Both the position numbers and the translations under genes were made by a program. A stretch of DNA of 34,000 nucleotides from Pseudolabrys sp. (lineage in GTDB: Bacteria; Pseudomonadota; Alphaproteobacteria; Rhizobiales; Xanthobacteraceae), in contig JAURVZ010000041.1 in assembly GCA_030655215.1 (NCBI GenBank), forward strand, positions 1-34,000, read 5' to 3'. Position 1 is the first letter of the stretch; every line of letters begins with the position of its first letter. Under the pieces are notes generated by a model. The model searched no databases. It was not told the DNA's origin and worked only from the letters and a program-made list of their open reading frames with translations. Positions 25,665-34,000 of the stretch are shown here, one piece after another.

Positions 25665-26051
25665 TTATTGCGCCACCGCAATGGTCAGCCGATGCAACAG
25701 CGTGCACACTTCCGCGGGGCGATAAGGCTTCGGCACGAACACCGAGCGCGACACCATCTGGCCGAGGCCAGATGCGCTGTAGCGGCCGGAGGCATAGACG
25801 ATCGGCATGTCGGGGCGCATATCGCGGACGCGGATCGCCAGTTCGGTTCCGTCGATCCCGCCCGGCAGATTGACGTCGGTAAACATCACGTCCACCTTCT
25901 CGCCGGAGTTGATGTAACGCAGCGCCTCGTCGCCAGTGGCGACTTCATGGACCGCAAAGCCGTGCTCGGTCAATTTGTCGGCGACCAGGTTACTGATCAA
26001 CAATTCGTCTTCGACGAGGAGAACGGAGATCGGTGCAGCGGCGCGGCCCAT
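25665..26051 (-). CDS. stand-alone response regulator receiver, 128 aa
   Basis: CheY-like single receiver with E14-D15, phosphoacceptor D59 (MFTDVNLPGGIDGTEL) and K108 (VPKPYRP). The NLPGG-x-DG-x-EL stretch is typical of receivers found beside or fused to HisKA_2/HWE kinases in rhizobia. The longer frame up to 26330 is not needed: GAAGGAT lies about 8 nt before the ATG at 26051, deciding this start. It is close to the kinase trio but on the other strand, so it is a candidate additional partner. It is divergent from aat. Confidence 0.88.
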   Translation of the reverse strand: MGRAAAPISVLLVEDELLISNLVADKLTEHGFAVHEVATGDEALRYINSGEKVDVMFTDVNLPGGIDGTELAIRVRDMRPDMPIVYASGRYSASGLGQMVSRSVFVPKPYRPAEVCTLLHRLTIAVAQ

Positions 26052-26162
26052 ATGCGATCCTTCACTGAAACCTGCTCGTAACTGGACAATGCTTTGGCTG
26101 CGCTGCCGTTCAAGCTTATCGAAAGTTGATGCCATTATGGTTTCTATCGCGTTAAGATTGGC

Positions 26163-26849
26163 GTGACTGACATGGCCAAGAGCGACAACCCATTCCTCGA
26201 AATCACGCCGGAAGTGCTGCTGAAGGCCTATGCCTGCGGCATCTTTCCGATGGCGGAGAATGCTGACGATCCGGGCCTGTTCTGGATGGAGCCGGAGCAG
26301 CGCGGCATCATCCCGCTGAACGGGTTCCATGTGTCATCGCGTCTGGCCCGCACCGTGCGCAAGACCGCCCTCACCGTCGTGGTCGATCGCGACTTCGACG
26401 CGGTCATCGACGGCTGCGCCGAGCCAGCGCCGGACCGCGACAAGACCTGGATCAACACCCGCATCCGCACGATGTATCGCGGGCTGTTCGACATCGGCCA
26501 TTGCCACACCGTCGAAGTCTATGACGGCGCCAATCTGGTCGGCGGGCTGTATGGCGTGTCGCTCGGCCGTGCGTTTTTCGGCGAGAGCATGTTTCACCGC
26601 GTCACCGATGCGTCGAAGATCGCGCTGGTGCATCTGGTGGCGCGCTTACGCGCCGGCGGCTTCCGCTTGTGCGACACGCAATATGTGACGCCGCATTTGC
26701 AAACCCTCGGCGCCGTCGATGTGCCGAAGAAGCGCTATCACAAGATGCTCGACGAGGCGCTGCAGGGCGATGCGGATTTCGCGACGCTGCCGGTCGACCG
26801 GCCGCTCACCGGCGAAGAAGCGCTGGCGAGTTTGAGAGGCGACGACTGA
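26163..26849 (+). CDS. aat: leucyl/phenylalanyl-tRNA--protein transferase, 228 aa
   Basis: Adds Leu or Phe from aminoacyl-tRNA to proteins with N-terminal Arg or Lys, marking them for ClpS/ClpAP (N-degron pathway). The family core is plain: [22 protein letters not shown] at the N-terminus, [18 protein letters not shown] near 129-146 and D171-T-Q173, matching the catalytic D186/Q188 of E. coli Aat. Length is typical. The GTG at 26163 and ATG at 26172 are both possible starts. In related genomes aat lies next to accC; here about 4.3 kb of other genes separate them. Confidence 0.96.
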   Translation: MTDMAKSDNPFLEITPEVLLKAYACGIFPMAENADDPGLFWMEPEQRGIIPLNGFHVSSRLARTVRKTALTVVVDRDFDAVIDGCAEPAPDRDKTWINTRIRTMYRGLFDIGHCHTVEVYDGANLVGGLYGVSLGRAFFGESMFHRVTDASKIALVHLVARLRAGGFRLCDTQYVTPHLQTLGAVDVPKKRYHKMLDEALQGDADFATLPVDRPLTGEEALASLRGDD

Positions 26850-26864
26850 GCTCTCGTCACACAC

Positions 26865-26946
26865 CGTTCGTTCCCGCGAAAGCGGGAACCCAGTTATTGT
26901 AAAATGAATGTGCAGCCCTGGGTCCCCGCTTTCGCGGGGACGAACG
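26865..26946. repeat. large palindromic repeat / bidirectional terminator between aat and DUF2155 gene
   Basis: Two 28-nt arms (26865-26892 and 26919-26946) are complementary except for G-U pairs, with a 26-nt loop. Each arm is itself a palindrome (TTCCCGCGAAAGCGGGAA, and TCCCCGCTTTCGCGGGGA). The same core appears at 24941-24958, so it is a dispersed repeat family. Convergent genes flank it. Confidence 0.8.
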
Positions 26947-26974
26947 GAAATTCGACGCGCCTGTCGCGGAATGT

Positions 26975-27928
26975 TTAGCGGATCGCCGGTGCGAAGCCAG
27001 GCTGCAGCGGCTGTTGCTGTTGCGCGCGCGGCTGGGCCGGACGGGCGCCGGGCTGCGCCGGTGCGCGTTGCGCCGGCGGACGTGCTGCGGCGGGCTTCGG
27101 CTCGGCCGGTGCTTCGGCGACTTCCGGACCGGCGCCGCCTTTGCAGTCGGTGATCCAGACGTCATAGATCGGATGCTCAACCGCATGCAGGCCGGGGCTG
27201 GCGGCAAACATCCAGCCTTCGAAGATGCGCTTGATCTCGCCCTGCAAGGTCACTTCATCGACCTGGATGAAGGCATCGGTGTTCGGCGTTTCGGTCGGCG
27301 GCCGCGTGTAGCAGACGCGCGGCGTCACCTGCAGCGCGCCGAACTGCACGGTCTCGTTGATGGCGACGTCGAACGAAATGATGCGCCCGGTGATCTTGTC
27401 GAGGCCGGAGAAGACGGCATTCGGATTGGCGATGCGCTGCGGCGGTGGTGCGACGACGACTTCGTCGCCCGGCTGGGGCGCGGTCGCGGCGGTTTCCGGC
27501 TGGGCCTGCGGCGGCTGGCGCCCGGGTGCGGCCGGCTGGGCCGGCTGCAGCGGCGCGGCTGAGGGTGCTGGCGCTGCGGTACCGCCTGGCGGCGGTGCTA
27601 AAGGCTGCGACTGGATCGCGCCGCCACCGGGCCGGCTGGAGGGCGGCAGCGCCATGGGCGGCGCCTGCGGCTGTGACGGTGGCTGGTCGGCGTCGTAATT
27701 CGGCCGGCGCGCATCGCGCCCGCGCTCCGGCGGCACATATTGCGGCGGCGGCGGCTGCAATTGCTGACCGCCACGCGGCACACTGCCCGGCGGGCGCGGC
27801 GGCGGGTCGTCGCTGAAGATGCCGCCAAATTGCGCCGAAGCGGGCAGCGGCGCGACAGCCATCAGGCCGCCCACAGTGGCGACCGAAACGACCGCCAGCA
27901 GACCGGCTGTAAGCCTGGAACGCGCCAT
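26975..27928 (-). CDS. DUF2155 domain secreted protein, 317 aa
   Basis: Exported protein with a signal peptide (1 to about 33, ending PASAQFGG), a very long Pro/Gln/Ala-rich low-complexity region (about 45-165) and then a conserved domain, DUF2155 (about 170-265). That domain holds GLDKITGRIISFDV, VCYTRPPTE and IFEGWMFAASPGLHAVEHPIYDVWITDC, followed by an Ala/Pro/Gln tail. Two cysteines in the domain may form a disulphide. Function is unknown. The gene follows the NDUFA12-like gene in the same direction after 99 nt, an arrangement seen widely in Rhizobiales. The frame opens further upstream, but the ATG at 27928 begins a proper signal peptide. Confidence 0.88.
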   Translation of the reverse strand: MARSRLTAGLLAVVSVATVGGLMAVAPLPASAQFGGIFSDDPPPRPPGSVPRGGQQLQPPPPQYVPPERGRDARRPNYDADQPPSQPQAPPMALPPSSRPGGGAIQSQPLAPPPGGTAAPAPSAAPLQPAQPAAPGRQPPQAQPETAATAPQPGDEVVVAPPPQRIANPNAVFSGLDKITGRIISFDVAINETVQFGALQVTPRVCYTRPPTETPNTDAFIQVDEVTLQGEIKRIFEGWMFAASPGLHAVEHPIYDVWITDCKGGAGPEVAEAPAEPKPAAARPPAQRAPAQPGARPAQPRAQQQQPLQPGFAPAIR

Positions 27929-28027
27929 CGGAACAGGGCTTTCCCGCGGGGACAATGCGTGGATTCGCAAGAACGTCCGGGCGATCCGTCCGGTTAACAT
28001 GGGGAATGCGGCAGCGGAAGGGCGCGA

Positions 28028-28444
28028 TCAGCGAAGCTGATCGGGATTCCACGCCTTGTAGTCGCCGGTCGCCTTGGGGCGGTGGCCGGAGGCCAAAGTC
28101 GAGCCCGGCGGCCGGTACGCGCCCGGCGTGCCGGTCATGTTCGGCCGGTGCGGCTTCTGCCAGGCGCGGGCCTGATAGGCCTCTTCCGTCGGCGGCACGT
28201 CGACCGTGTGATGAAGCCAGCCATGCCAGGACGGCGGCACGGAAGACGCCTCGGCATAGCCGTTATAGATTACCCAGCGCCGCTCGAAGAGCAGCGTCAG
28301 ATCGATCTTGCCGCCTTTGGTGCGGTAATAGGTGTTGCCGAATTCGTCGCTGCCGACCACTTCGCCAAACCGCCAGGTCCAGAACTGGGTCCCGAAGGTC
28401 TGCGAGTTCCACCAGGTAAACAGCTTCAGCAGGAAAACTTTCAT
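28028..28444 (-). CDS. NADH:ubiquinone oxidoreductase subunit NDUFA12-like (B17.2), 138 aa
   Basis: Accessory subunit of respiratory complex I, shared by mitochondria and alphaproteobacteria. Diagnostic elements are TFGTQFWTWRFGEVVGSDEFGNTYYR at the N-terminus, ERRWVIYNGYAEASSVPPSWHGWLHH in the middle and AYQARAWQKPHRPNMTGTP near the C-terminus. Length matches the bacterial form. The core nuo genes are not in this window, which is usual for this subunit. It is divergent from the class V aminotransferase. Confidence 0.95.
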   Translation of the reverse strand: MKVFLLKLFTWWNSQTFGTQFWTWRFGEVVGSDEFGNTYYRTKGGKIDLTLLFERRWVIYNGYAEASSVPPSWHGWLHHTVDVPPTEEAYQARAWQKPHRPNMTGTPGAYRPPGSTLASGHRPKATGDYKAWNPDQLR

Positions 28445-28523
28445 CGCCGCGCTTTTCTATTGGGGTTGCCGCGTTTTGCCACCCTATAGTCGCCCTGTCC
28501 AGCACACCCGCCATGAGCCTCAT

Positions 28524-29720
28524 ATGTTTACCGACATAGACCGTCTGCGCGCCGATACGCCGGGTATTGCGCACCGCATCCATCTCAACAATGCCGGCGC
28601 CGCCTTGATGCCGCGGCCGGTGCTCGAGGCAATGACCGGCTACCTGACGCGCGAATCGGAGATTGGCGGCTATGAAACGGCGGCCGAAGCCGCGCCGCGG
28701 CTGGATGCTGTCTATGCCAGCGTCGCCCGGCTCATTGGCGCCTCGCGTGACGAGATCGCCCTGACCGAGAACGCCACCGTGGCGTGGCAAATGGCGTTTT
28801 ATTCGCTGGCCTTCAAACCGGGCGACCGCATCCTCACAGCGCGCGCCGAATATGCCGCCAACTATGTCGCCTTCTTGCAGGTCGCCAAACGCACCGGCGC
28901 CGTAGTCGAGGTGATACCGGACGATGCCGACGGCCGGCTCGACCCGGAAGCCTTGCGCCGCATGATCGATGATCGCGTCAAACTGATCGCCATCACCTGG
29001 GTGCCGACAAATGGCGGCCTCGTTAATCCGGCCGCCGCGGTTGGGGCCATCGCGCGCGAGCACAACATTCCGTATCTGCTCGATGCCTGTCAGGCGGTCG
29101 GCCAGATGCCGGTCGATGTTGAGGCGCTTCAATGCGACATGCTGTCGGCCACCGGGCGCAAGTTTCTGCGTGGCCCGCGCGGCAGCGGTTTTCTCTATGT
29201 GCGGCGTGAACTGCTCGAGCGCCTCGAGCCGCCAATGATCGACCACTTCGCCGCGCCCTGGGTCGCTACTGATCGCTACGAGTTGCGGCCCGACGCCCGG
29301 CGCTTCGAGAACTGGGAAAACAATTACGCGGCACGGCTCGGGCTTGGCGTCGCCATCGACTACGCGCTCGATATTGGCATGGAAGCGATCGCGGCGTGCT
29401 GCCGCGACCTGTCCGGCCATATGCGCCAGGCCCTCGCCCGCATCCCCGGCGTGACGCTGCACGACCTCGGACCGGATCCGGCGGCCATTGTCACCTTTTC
29501 AGTCAGCGGTCATGACGCGAATGCGATCAAGGAGGGCCTCGCCAAGGCCGGCATCAATGTCAGCGTCTCGGTGCCCGCGAGCACCCTGCTCGACGCCGAG
29601 GCCCGCCACCTGCCCGCCCTGGTCCGCGCCTCGCCGCACTACTATAACAGCAGCGACGAGATTGATCGCATGGCCGCGGAGGTGCAGCGGCTGGTTGCGT
29701 TTGCCTCATCGCAGGGCTAG
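28524..29720 (+). CDS. class V aminotransferase-fold PLP enzyme, 398 aa
   Basis: Cysteine-desulfurase/isopenicillin-N-epimerase-like fold. The PLP lysine is K213 (SATGRKFLRGPRGSGFLYVR), with D187 (LLDACQ) and Q190 in the cofactor pocket; the N-terminal HLNNAGAALMPRP (about 20-32) is typical of the family. Substrate is unknown: the family spans desulfurases, lyases and epimerases, and no SUF or ISC genes are near. The frame is open back to 28332, across the divergent gene; the ATG at 28524 begins the fold. A bidirectional terminator follows. Confidence 0.88.
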   Translation: MFTDIDRLRADTPGIAHRIHLNNAGAALMPRPVLEAMTGYLTRESEIGGYETAAEAAPRLDAVYASVARLIGASRDEIALTENATVAWQMAFYSLAFKPGDRILTARAEYAANYVAFLQVAKRTGAVVEVIPDDADGRLDPEALRRMIDDRVKLIAITWVPTNGGLVNPAAAVGAIAREHNIPYLLDACQAVGQMPVDVEALQCDMLSATGRKFLRGPRGSGFLYVRRELLERLEPPMIDHFAAPWVATDRYELRPDARRFENWENNYAARLGLGVAIDYALDIGMEAIAACCRDLSGHMRQALARIPGVTLHDLGPDPAAIVTFSVSGHDANAIKEGLAKAGINVSVSVPASTLLDAEARHLPALVRASPHYYNSSDEIDRMAAEVQRLVAFASSQG

Positions 29721-29784
29721 GCTGCCCAGGAATTCAGCAGCGCCGCATTGACGTTGTTGTTCGAACTGACAGTGCCGGGTGTAA

Positions 29785-29818
29785 AAAAGGCGGGTCTCGC
29801 AAGAGGCCCGCCTTTTTC
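29785..29818. terminator. bidirectional intrinsic terminator
   Basis: A 15-bp stem (29785-29799 with 29804-29818) has a GCAA tetraloop, one G-U pair, an A-tract on one side and a T-tract on the other. It lies between the convergent aminotransferase and HPF genes and suits both. Confidence 0.92.
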
Positions 29819-29844
29819 ATGATCGGTCGTGAGAGATCAGCGCG

Positions 29845-30177
29845 CTAATGGTCGCGATGACCCGCCAAGCTGCTTTCCCGGCTGAGCGTGCTCTCGACCA
29901 AATGCTTGAGCTTGTGGGTCGCGGCGGTGATGGCGGAATCGACGCTGCGCTCCTGGCTCTTCACGGCAACCGGCGGCCGGCCACCCATGCGCACTTCCAT
30001 CACGCACTTGGTGTCTTCGTTACCCTCCCGCTTGCCGCTTTCATCGGTGAGATGGACCTCGACGCGGGTGATGCGGGAGCTGAAACGCTCGAGCGCGGTC
30101 TCCACGTGTCCCTGGACATAATTGGTGAGTTTTTCACGGCCATCGATATGGCTGTCGGTGCTGACTTCGATTTGCAT
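29845..30177 (-). CDS. HPF/RaiA family ribosome-associated protein, 110 aa
   Basis: Short ribosome-hibernation factor that binds the 30S subunit and blocks translation in stress or stationary phase. The beta-alpha-beta fold is recognisable: MQIEVSTDSHIDGREKLTNYV, HVETALERFSSRITRVEVHLTDE, then CVMEVRMGGRPPVAVKSQE and a final helix. There is no long C-terminal dimerisation domain, so it is the short type (HPF/YfiA-like); the gene is also away from the usual rpoN neighbourhood. GGAGG lies 5 nt before the ATG. Confidence 0.92.
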   Translation of the reverse strand: MQIEVSTDSHIDGREKLTNYVQGHVETALERFSSRITRVEVHLTDESGKREGNEDTKCVMEVRMGGRPPVAVKSQERSVDSAITAATHKLKHLVESTLSRESSLAGHRDH

Positions 30178-30646
30178 CGGTCCTCCGTCTTTTGTCGTTG
30201 GTAGAAAGACAAGTTCCGGCGGTGCCAGATCGTTCAGCAGGAACCGGAGCTAATTTGTCGCGCGGCCGGTACCCGGCGCGCAGATAGAGCCATGCACAGG
30301 CCTGTGTGGCTTCCCCACATTGTCCCGGCCCGTCCATGCACAGCGTAAAGCCCTGATCCGGTGACGAGAATCACCGACTCGGGAACCGGCTTTGCCCTGG
30401 TTATCCCGGGCTTGTCCCCGGTTCCGGGGCGTTGGAAAAGAAGTTGTGGGTGACCAGCCATCCCCATTTTACGTCATTTTCCTGTCACGGCCGTAGGCTG
30501 GAAAACCTACCAACCGAGGCCCAGAAAAGGCCTTTCCGGATGAGCTTTATCGCTCAATACTCCTCCCGTGGACGCCCGAGCTTTTCCCCATAGTTCACTG
30601 GTCAGCCACAAGGGATAGATTATTAACTTGGCCGACCTACTATCGC
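30178..30646. other. gene-free region between HPF and the nrdJ promoter
   Basis: No supported gene in about 470 bases. It contains GGAACCGG (30382-30389) and CCGGTTCC (30418-30425) as a perfect inverted repeat. Inside or near it are TTGTCCCGG (30320-30328), TTATCCCGG (30401-30409) and TTGTCCCCGG (30412-30421), three similar direct repeats. A run GATAGATTATTAAC (30614-30627) is unusually AT-rich for this DNA. The promoter of the minus-strand HPF gene must also lie here. Confidence 0.45.
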
Positions 30647-30675
30647 TTGACGAGTTGGGTGAGTCCTCTTAGCTT
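30647..30675 (+). promoter_or_regulatory. candidate sigma-70 promoter of nrdJ
   Basis: TTGACG (30647-30652), a 17-nt spacer and TAGCTT (30670-30675). The -35 box matches 5 of 6 consensus bases and spacing is ideal; the -10 is poor. Transcription would begin near 30682 and give a leader of about 275 nt. Confidence 0.45.
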
Positions 30676-30681
30676 CGTAAC

Positions 30682-30956
30682 TGTCCGGTCGGGTCGCGTT
30701 TTAGAGTTCCTGCCGGTCCATCATAAAGACGCTTGTCGTCTAAACCCCGCGCCTGAAAAAGGCGTTTGGGGACAGAGATTTGCTGTGTGCCGGGCATCAA
30801 AAGTCCGGGAGTAACCGGTGCCAAATATGAGCCCCGGACATAATTGAGGCAGGTGGTCGAACGGCTGGACGAGTCAATCGCGGCAGACCTTTCGGGTCTG
30901 TCATGGAATAATCGTCGGCGGTCGACCCCGCCCGGACATATTGAAGGGCTAATACG
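30682..30956 (+). promoter_or_regulatory. structured nrdJ leader RNA (candidate cis-regulator)
   Basis: Two copies of GTCCGG (30683-30688 and 30803-30808) and two of CCGGACATA(A)TTGA (30834-30847 and 30932-30944) can pair in either combination with 7 bp. The second CCGGAC copy ends at the ribosome site GAAGGG (30943-30948), which is eight bases before the nrdJ ATG. Further hairpins: CGCCT-GAAAA-AGGCG (30750-30764) followed by TTT and CAGACC-TTTCG-GGTCTG (30884-30900). No recognisable cobalamin-riboswitch B12 box. Function is inferred. Confidence 0.45.
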
Positions 30957-33900
30957 ATGCGGATTGAACGGCGCTTTACGAAAGATGCACAGGATCAGCA
31001 GGACGCCGCTTATGCGGGCCTGAGTTTCCGGCTGACCACCTCCCAGATCAAGAACCCGGACGGCTCCATTGTCTTCAAGCTGGACAATGTCGAGGTGCCG
31101 GAATTCTGGTCGCAGGTTGCGTCCGACGTTCTCGCCCAGAAGTATTTCCGCAAGGCTGGCGTCCCCTCGCGCCTGAAGCGCGTTGAAGAAAACACCGTTC
31201 CCTCGTTCCTGTGGCGCTCGGTCGCCGACGAACAGGCTCTGGCCGAACTGCCGGAAGCCGAGCGCTATATCGGCGAGCACTCCGGCAAGCAGGTCTTCGA
31301 CCGTCTCGCCGGCACCTGGACCTATTGGGGCTGGAAGGGCGGCTACTTCGACTCGGAGAACGACGCCCGCGCCTTCTTCGACGAACTGCGCTTCATGCTC
31401 GCCAACCAGATGTGCGCGCCGAATTCGCCGCAATGGTTCAACACCGGCCTGCACTGGGCTTACGGCATCGATGGTCCGTCGCAGGGTCACTATTATGTCG
31501 ATCCGTTCAACGGCCAGCTCACCAAGTCGGAGTCCTCCTACGAGCATCCGCAGCCGCATGCCTGCTTCATACAGGGCGTCAGCGACGACCTGGTGAACGA
31601 AGGCGGCATCATGGACCTGTGGGTGCGTGAAGCCCGCCTGTTCAAATACGGCTCCGGCACCGGCTCGAACTTCTCCGCGCTGCGCGGCGAAGGCGAGAAG
31701 CTGTCGGGCGGCGGCCGCTCCTCCGGCCTGATGTCGTTCCTCAAGATCGGCGACCGTGCAGCGGGCGCCATCAAATCGGGCGGCACGACGCGCCGCGCCG
31801 CCAAGATGGTTGTCGTTGACGTCGATCATCCGGACATCGAGCAGTACATCGACTGGAAGGTGATGGAGGAGCAGAAGGTCGCGGCGCTGGTCACCGGCTC
31901 CAAGACCAACCAGAAGCACCTCAAGGCCATCATGAAGGCCTGCATCAACTGCGAAGGCCAGGACGACGATTGCTTCCTGCCGGAGAAGAACCCGGCCTTG
32001 AAGCGCGAGATCAAGCTCGCCCGCAAGGCCAGGGTGCCGGACAACGTCATCAAGCGCGTCATCCAGTTTGCCAAGCAGGGCTCCAAGGACATCATCTTCC
32101 CGCCCTATGACACCGATTGGGACTCAGAAGCCTATCTCACTGTCGCCGGCCAGAACTCGAACAATTCGGTACGCATCACCGACGACTTCCTGCGCGCGGT
32201 CGATGCCGATGCTAACTGGGACCTCACCTTCCGCAAGAACGGCAAAGTGTCGAAGACCCTGCCCGCGCGCGAATTGTGGGAAAAGATCGGTTATGCCGCC
32301 TGGGCTTCGGCCGATCCGGGCCTGCAATATCACACCACGATCAATGACTGGCACACCTGCCCGGCCGACGGCCCGATCCGCGCCAGCAATCCGTGCTCGG
32401 AATACATGTTCCTCGACGACACGGCCTGTAACCTCGCCTCGCTGAACCTCTTGACGTTCCGCGACAAGGACACCGCCAAGTTCGACGTCGAAGGCTATGA
32501 GCACGGCGTCCGCCTGTGGACGCTGGTCCTCGAAATCTCGGTGATGATGGCCCAGTTTCCGTCGCGCCAGATTGCCGAACTGTCCTACGAATACCGCACG
32601 CTCGGCCTCGGCTACGCCAACATTGGCGGCCTGCTGATGACCTCCGGCATTCCTTATGACTCCAAGGAAGGCCGCGCTGTTGCCGGCGCGCTGACCGCGA
32701 TCATGACCGGCGTCTCCTATGCGACCTCGGCCGAAATCGCCAAGGGTCTTGGCCCCTTCCCGGGCTATGCCAAGAACCGCGACCACATGCTGCGCGTCAT
32801 GCGTAACCACCGCAATGCCGCGCACGGCAATGCGATGGGCTATGAGGCGCTGTCGATCAACCCGGTGCCGCTCGACCACACCTCGATCATTGATGGCGTG
32901 AAGGACAATGTCGCGCTCAAGGGCTATCTCGCCCTCTCCGAGCACGCCAAGAAGGCCTGGGATCTCGCGCTGACGCTCGGCGAGCAGCATGGCTATCGCA
33001 ATGCGCAGTCGACCGTGATCGCGCCGACCGGCACGATTGGCCTGGTCATGGATTGCGACACGACCGGTATCGAACCGGACTTCGCGCTGGTCAAGTTCAA
33101 GAAGCTCGCCGGTGGCGGCTACTGGAAGATCATCAACCGCGCCGTGCCTGAGGCGCTGCGCACGCTCGGCTATACCGAAGCGCAGATTGCCGAGATCGAG
33201 GCCTATGCTGTCGGTCATGGCAACCTCGCCCAGGCGCCCGCGATCAACCACACGACGCTGAAGGCCAAGGGCTTCACGCCGGAAGCGATCGCCAAGGTCG
33301 AGAAGGCTTTGCCGACTGCGTTTGACATCAAGTTCGTGTTCAACAAGTGGACGCTCGGCGAAGAGTTCTGCCGCGACGTGCTCGGCGTCACCGCCGAACA
33401 GCTCGCTTCTCCGACCTTCGACCTTCTCGCCTCGCTCGGTTTCGCCAAGCGCGACATCGAGGCCTGCAACATCCATGTTTGCGGCGCGATGACGGTTGAA
33501 GGCGCACCGCACCTGAAGCTCGAGCACTATGCGGTGTTCGATTGCGCCAATCCGTGCGGCCGCACCGGCAAGCGTTATCTCTCGGTCGACAGCCACATCC
33601 AGATGATGGCGGCGGCACAGCCTTTCATCTCGGGCGCCATCTCCAAGACCATCAACATGCCGAATGAAGCGACGGTCGAGGATTGCAAGCAGGCTTATCT
33701 GCTGTCCTGGCAGCTCGCGCTCAAGGCCAATGCGCTGTACCGCGACGGCTCGAAGCTGTCGCAGCCGCTGAACTCGCAGCTCATCGCCGACGAAGACGAT
33801 GAAGACGATCAGGTCGAGGCCTTCATCGGCCAGCCGAACGCCGCGCGTGTCGCGCAGATGTCGGAAAAGGTGGTCGAGAAGATCGTCGAGCGCATCACCG

Positions 33901-34000
33901 TGCTGCGCGAGCGCGAGAAGCTGCCGTCACGCCGCAAGGGCTACACCCAGAAGGCCGTGGTCGGCGGGCATAAAGTGTATCTCCGCACCGGCGAATATGA
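30957..34000 (+). CDS. nrdJ: adenosylcobalamin-dependent (class II) ribonucleotide reductase, 5' part, at least 1014 codons
   Basis: Reduces ribonucleotides to deoxyribonucleotides with a thiyl radical generated from coenzyme B12, without oxygen. The frame is open to the window edge, so the C-terminus is missing; family members are usually about 1200-1260 aa. Visible elements: [16 protein letters not shown] near 157-172, H201-A-C203-F (first active-site cysteine), N478-P-C480-S-E482 (radical cysteine and catalytic Asn/Glu) and APTGTIG near 690. The DDE-rich stretch near residue 943 (ADEDDEDDQ) marks the start of the variable C-terminal region before the terminal zinc/cysteine part. The start ATG has GAAGGG eight bases upstream. 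Partial only because of the window end. Confidence 0.96.
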   Translation, partial: MRIERRFTKDAQDQQDAAYAGLSFRLTTSQIKNPDGSIVFKLDNVEVPEFWSQVASDVLAQKYFRKAGVPSRLKRVEENTVPSFLWRSVADEQALAELPEAERYIGEHSGKQVFDRLAGTWTYWGWKGGYFDSENDARAFFDELRFMLANQMCAPNSPQWFNTGLHWAYGIDGPSQGHYYVDPFNGQLTKSESSYEHPQPHACFIQGVSDDLVNEGGIMDLWVREARLFKYGSGTGSNFSALRGEGEKLSGGGRSSGLMSFLKIGDRAAGAIKSGGTTRRAAKMVVVDVDHPDIEQYIDWKVMEEQKVAALVTGSKTNQKHLKAIMKACINCEGQDDDCFLPEKNPALKREIKLARKARVPDNVIKRVIQFAKQGSKDIIFPPYDTDWDSEAYLTVAGQNSNNSVRITDDFLRAVDADANWDLTFRKNGKVSKTLPARELWEKIGYAAWASADPGLQYHTTINDWHTCPADGPIRASNPCSEYMFLDDTACNLASLNLLTFRDKDTAKFDVEGYEHGVRLWTLVLEISVMMAQFPSRQIAELSYEYRTLGLGYANIGGLLMTSGIPYDSKEGRAVAGALTAIMTGVSYATSAEIAKGLGPFPGYAKNRDHMLRVMRNHRNAAHGNAMGYEALSINPVPLDHTSIIDGVKDNVALKGYLALSEHAKKAWDLALTLGEQHGYRNAQSTVIAPTGTIGLVMDCDTTGIEPDFALVKFKKLAGGGYWKIINRAVPEALRTLGYTEAQIAEIEAYAVGHGNLAQAPAINHTTLKAKGFTPEAIAKVEKALPTAFDIKFVFNKWTLGEEFCRDVLGVTAEQLASPTFDLLASLGFAKRDIEACNIHVCGAMTVEGAPHLKLEHYAVFDCANPCGRTGKRYLSVDSHIQMMAAAQPFISGAISKTINMPNEATVEDCKQAYLLSWQLALKANALYRDGSKLSQPLNSQLIADEDDEDDQVEAFIGQPNAARVAQMSEKVVEKIVERITVLREREKLPSRRKGYTQKAVVGGHKVYLRTGEY

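Noticed and set aside
25665..26330. Longer 221-codon version of the receiver gene
   Set aside because: The extra N-terminus runs antisense to the start of aat and has no family resemblance; a good ribosome site marks the start at 26051.
30376..30875. Three GANTC (CcrM methylation) sites upstream of nrdJ
   Set aside because: Sites at 30376, 30661 and 30871 are about the number expected by chance for 780 bases at this GC content.
30682..30956. Adenosylcobalamin riboswitch in the nrdJ leader
   Set aside because: It would make sense for a B12-dependent enzyme, but I could not find the B12 box (GCCACTG core) or the usual conserved arms in either strand.
30178..30956. NrdR boxes upstream of nrdJ
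   Set aside because: No pair of 16-bp palindromes like the NrdR consensus was found.
32124..33596. A 490-codon minus-strand open frame inside nrdJ
   Set aside because: Shadow of nrdJ codons; no recognisable motif or ribosome site.

Overview
The window is about 34 kb of high-GC, gene-dense DNA. It looks like a chromosome segment of an alphaproteobacterium of the order Hyphomicrobiales (Rhizobiales), probably from the Bradyrhizobium / Afipia / Pseudolabrys side. This rests on protein families and gene neighbours, not on any marker search. The main clues are an NDUFA12-type complex I subunit beside a DUF2155 protein and aat, an adjacent M48 peptidase and DsbA-like pair, accB-accC, a cobalamin-dependent ribonucleotide reductase (nrdJ), an RNase E with a very large S1-domain insertion, and palindromic intergenic repeats of a type I associate with that group.

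Layout. 1-3.6 kb: rne with a structured leader. 3.7-5.6 kb: a PsiF-like secreted protein, a trypsin-like protease with a PDZ domain, and a small one-pass membrane protein. 5.6-9.7 kb: a c-di-GMP and chemotaxis pair, made of a membrane GGDEF-EAL protein divergent from a soluble chemoreceptor that carries a PilZ domain. 9.7-11.2 kb: a short membrane-protein operon that ends in a 24-residue hydrophobic peptide and a strong terminator, then a two-helix membrane protein. 11.2-16.3 kb: intracellular PHA depolymerase, a multi-pass membrane protein, a glutathione S-transferase, a GT39-like glycosyltransferase and a class I/II aminotransferase. 16.4-19.9 kb: M48 peptidase with tetratricopeptide-like repeats, DsbA-family oxidoreductase and a GCS2/YbdK-type carboxylate-amine ligase. 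20.0-24.9 kb: accB-accC, running without a gap into a CHASE3 histidine kinase, a stand-alone receiver and a receiver-HisKA_2 kinase. 24.9-26.1 kb: palindromic repeats, a RibD/DHFR-like reductase and another stand-alone receiver. 26.2-28.4 kb: aat, the DUF2155 protein and the NDUFA12-like subunit. 28.5-30.2 kb: a class V aminotransferase and a short HPF/RaiA ribosome-hibernation factor. 30.2-34 kb: a 780-nt gene-free leader and the first 1014 codons of nrdJ, which runs off the window.

Most of the housekeeping genes (rne, M48, dsbA-like, accBC, aat, DUF2155, NDUFA12) look like a conserved backbone, with signalling and accessory genes placed between them. The parts most worth a second look are the nrdJ leader, which has duplicated complementary motifs; the signalling trio coupled to accC; the MCP-PilZ chemoreceptor opposite a GGDEF-EAL gene; the tiny membrane peptide operon with a possible general-stress promoter; and the histidine-rich insertion in RNase E. 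I saw no phage, transposase, CRISPR array, tRNA or rRNA.
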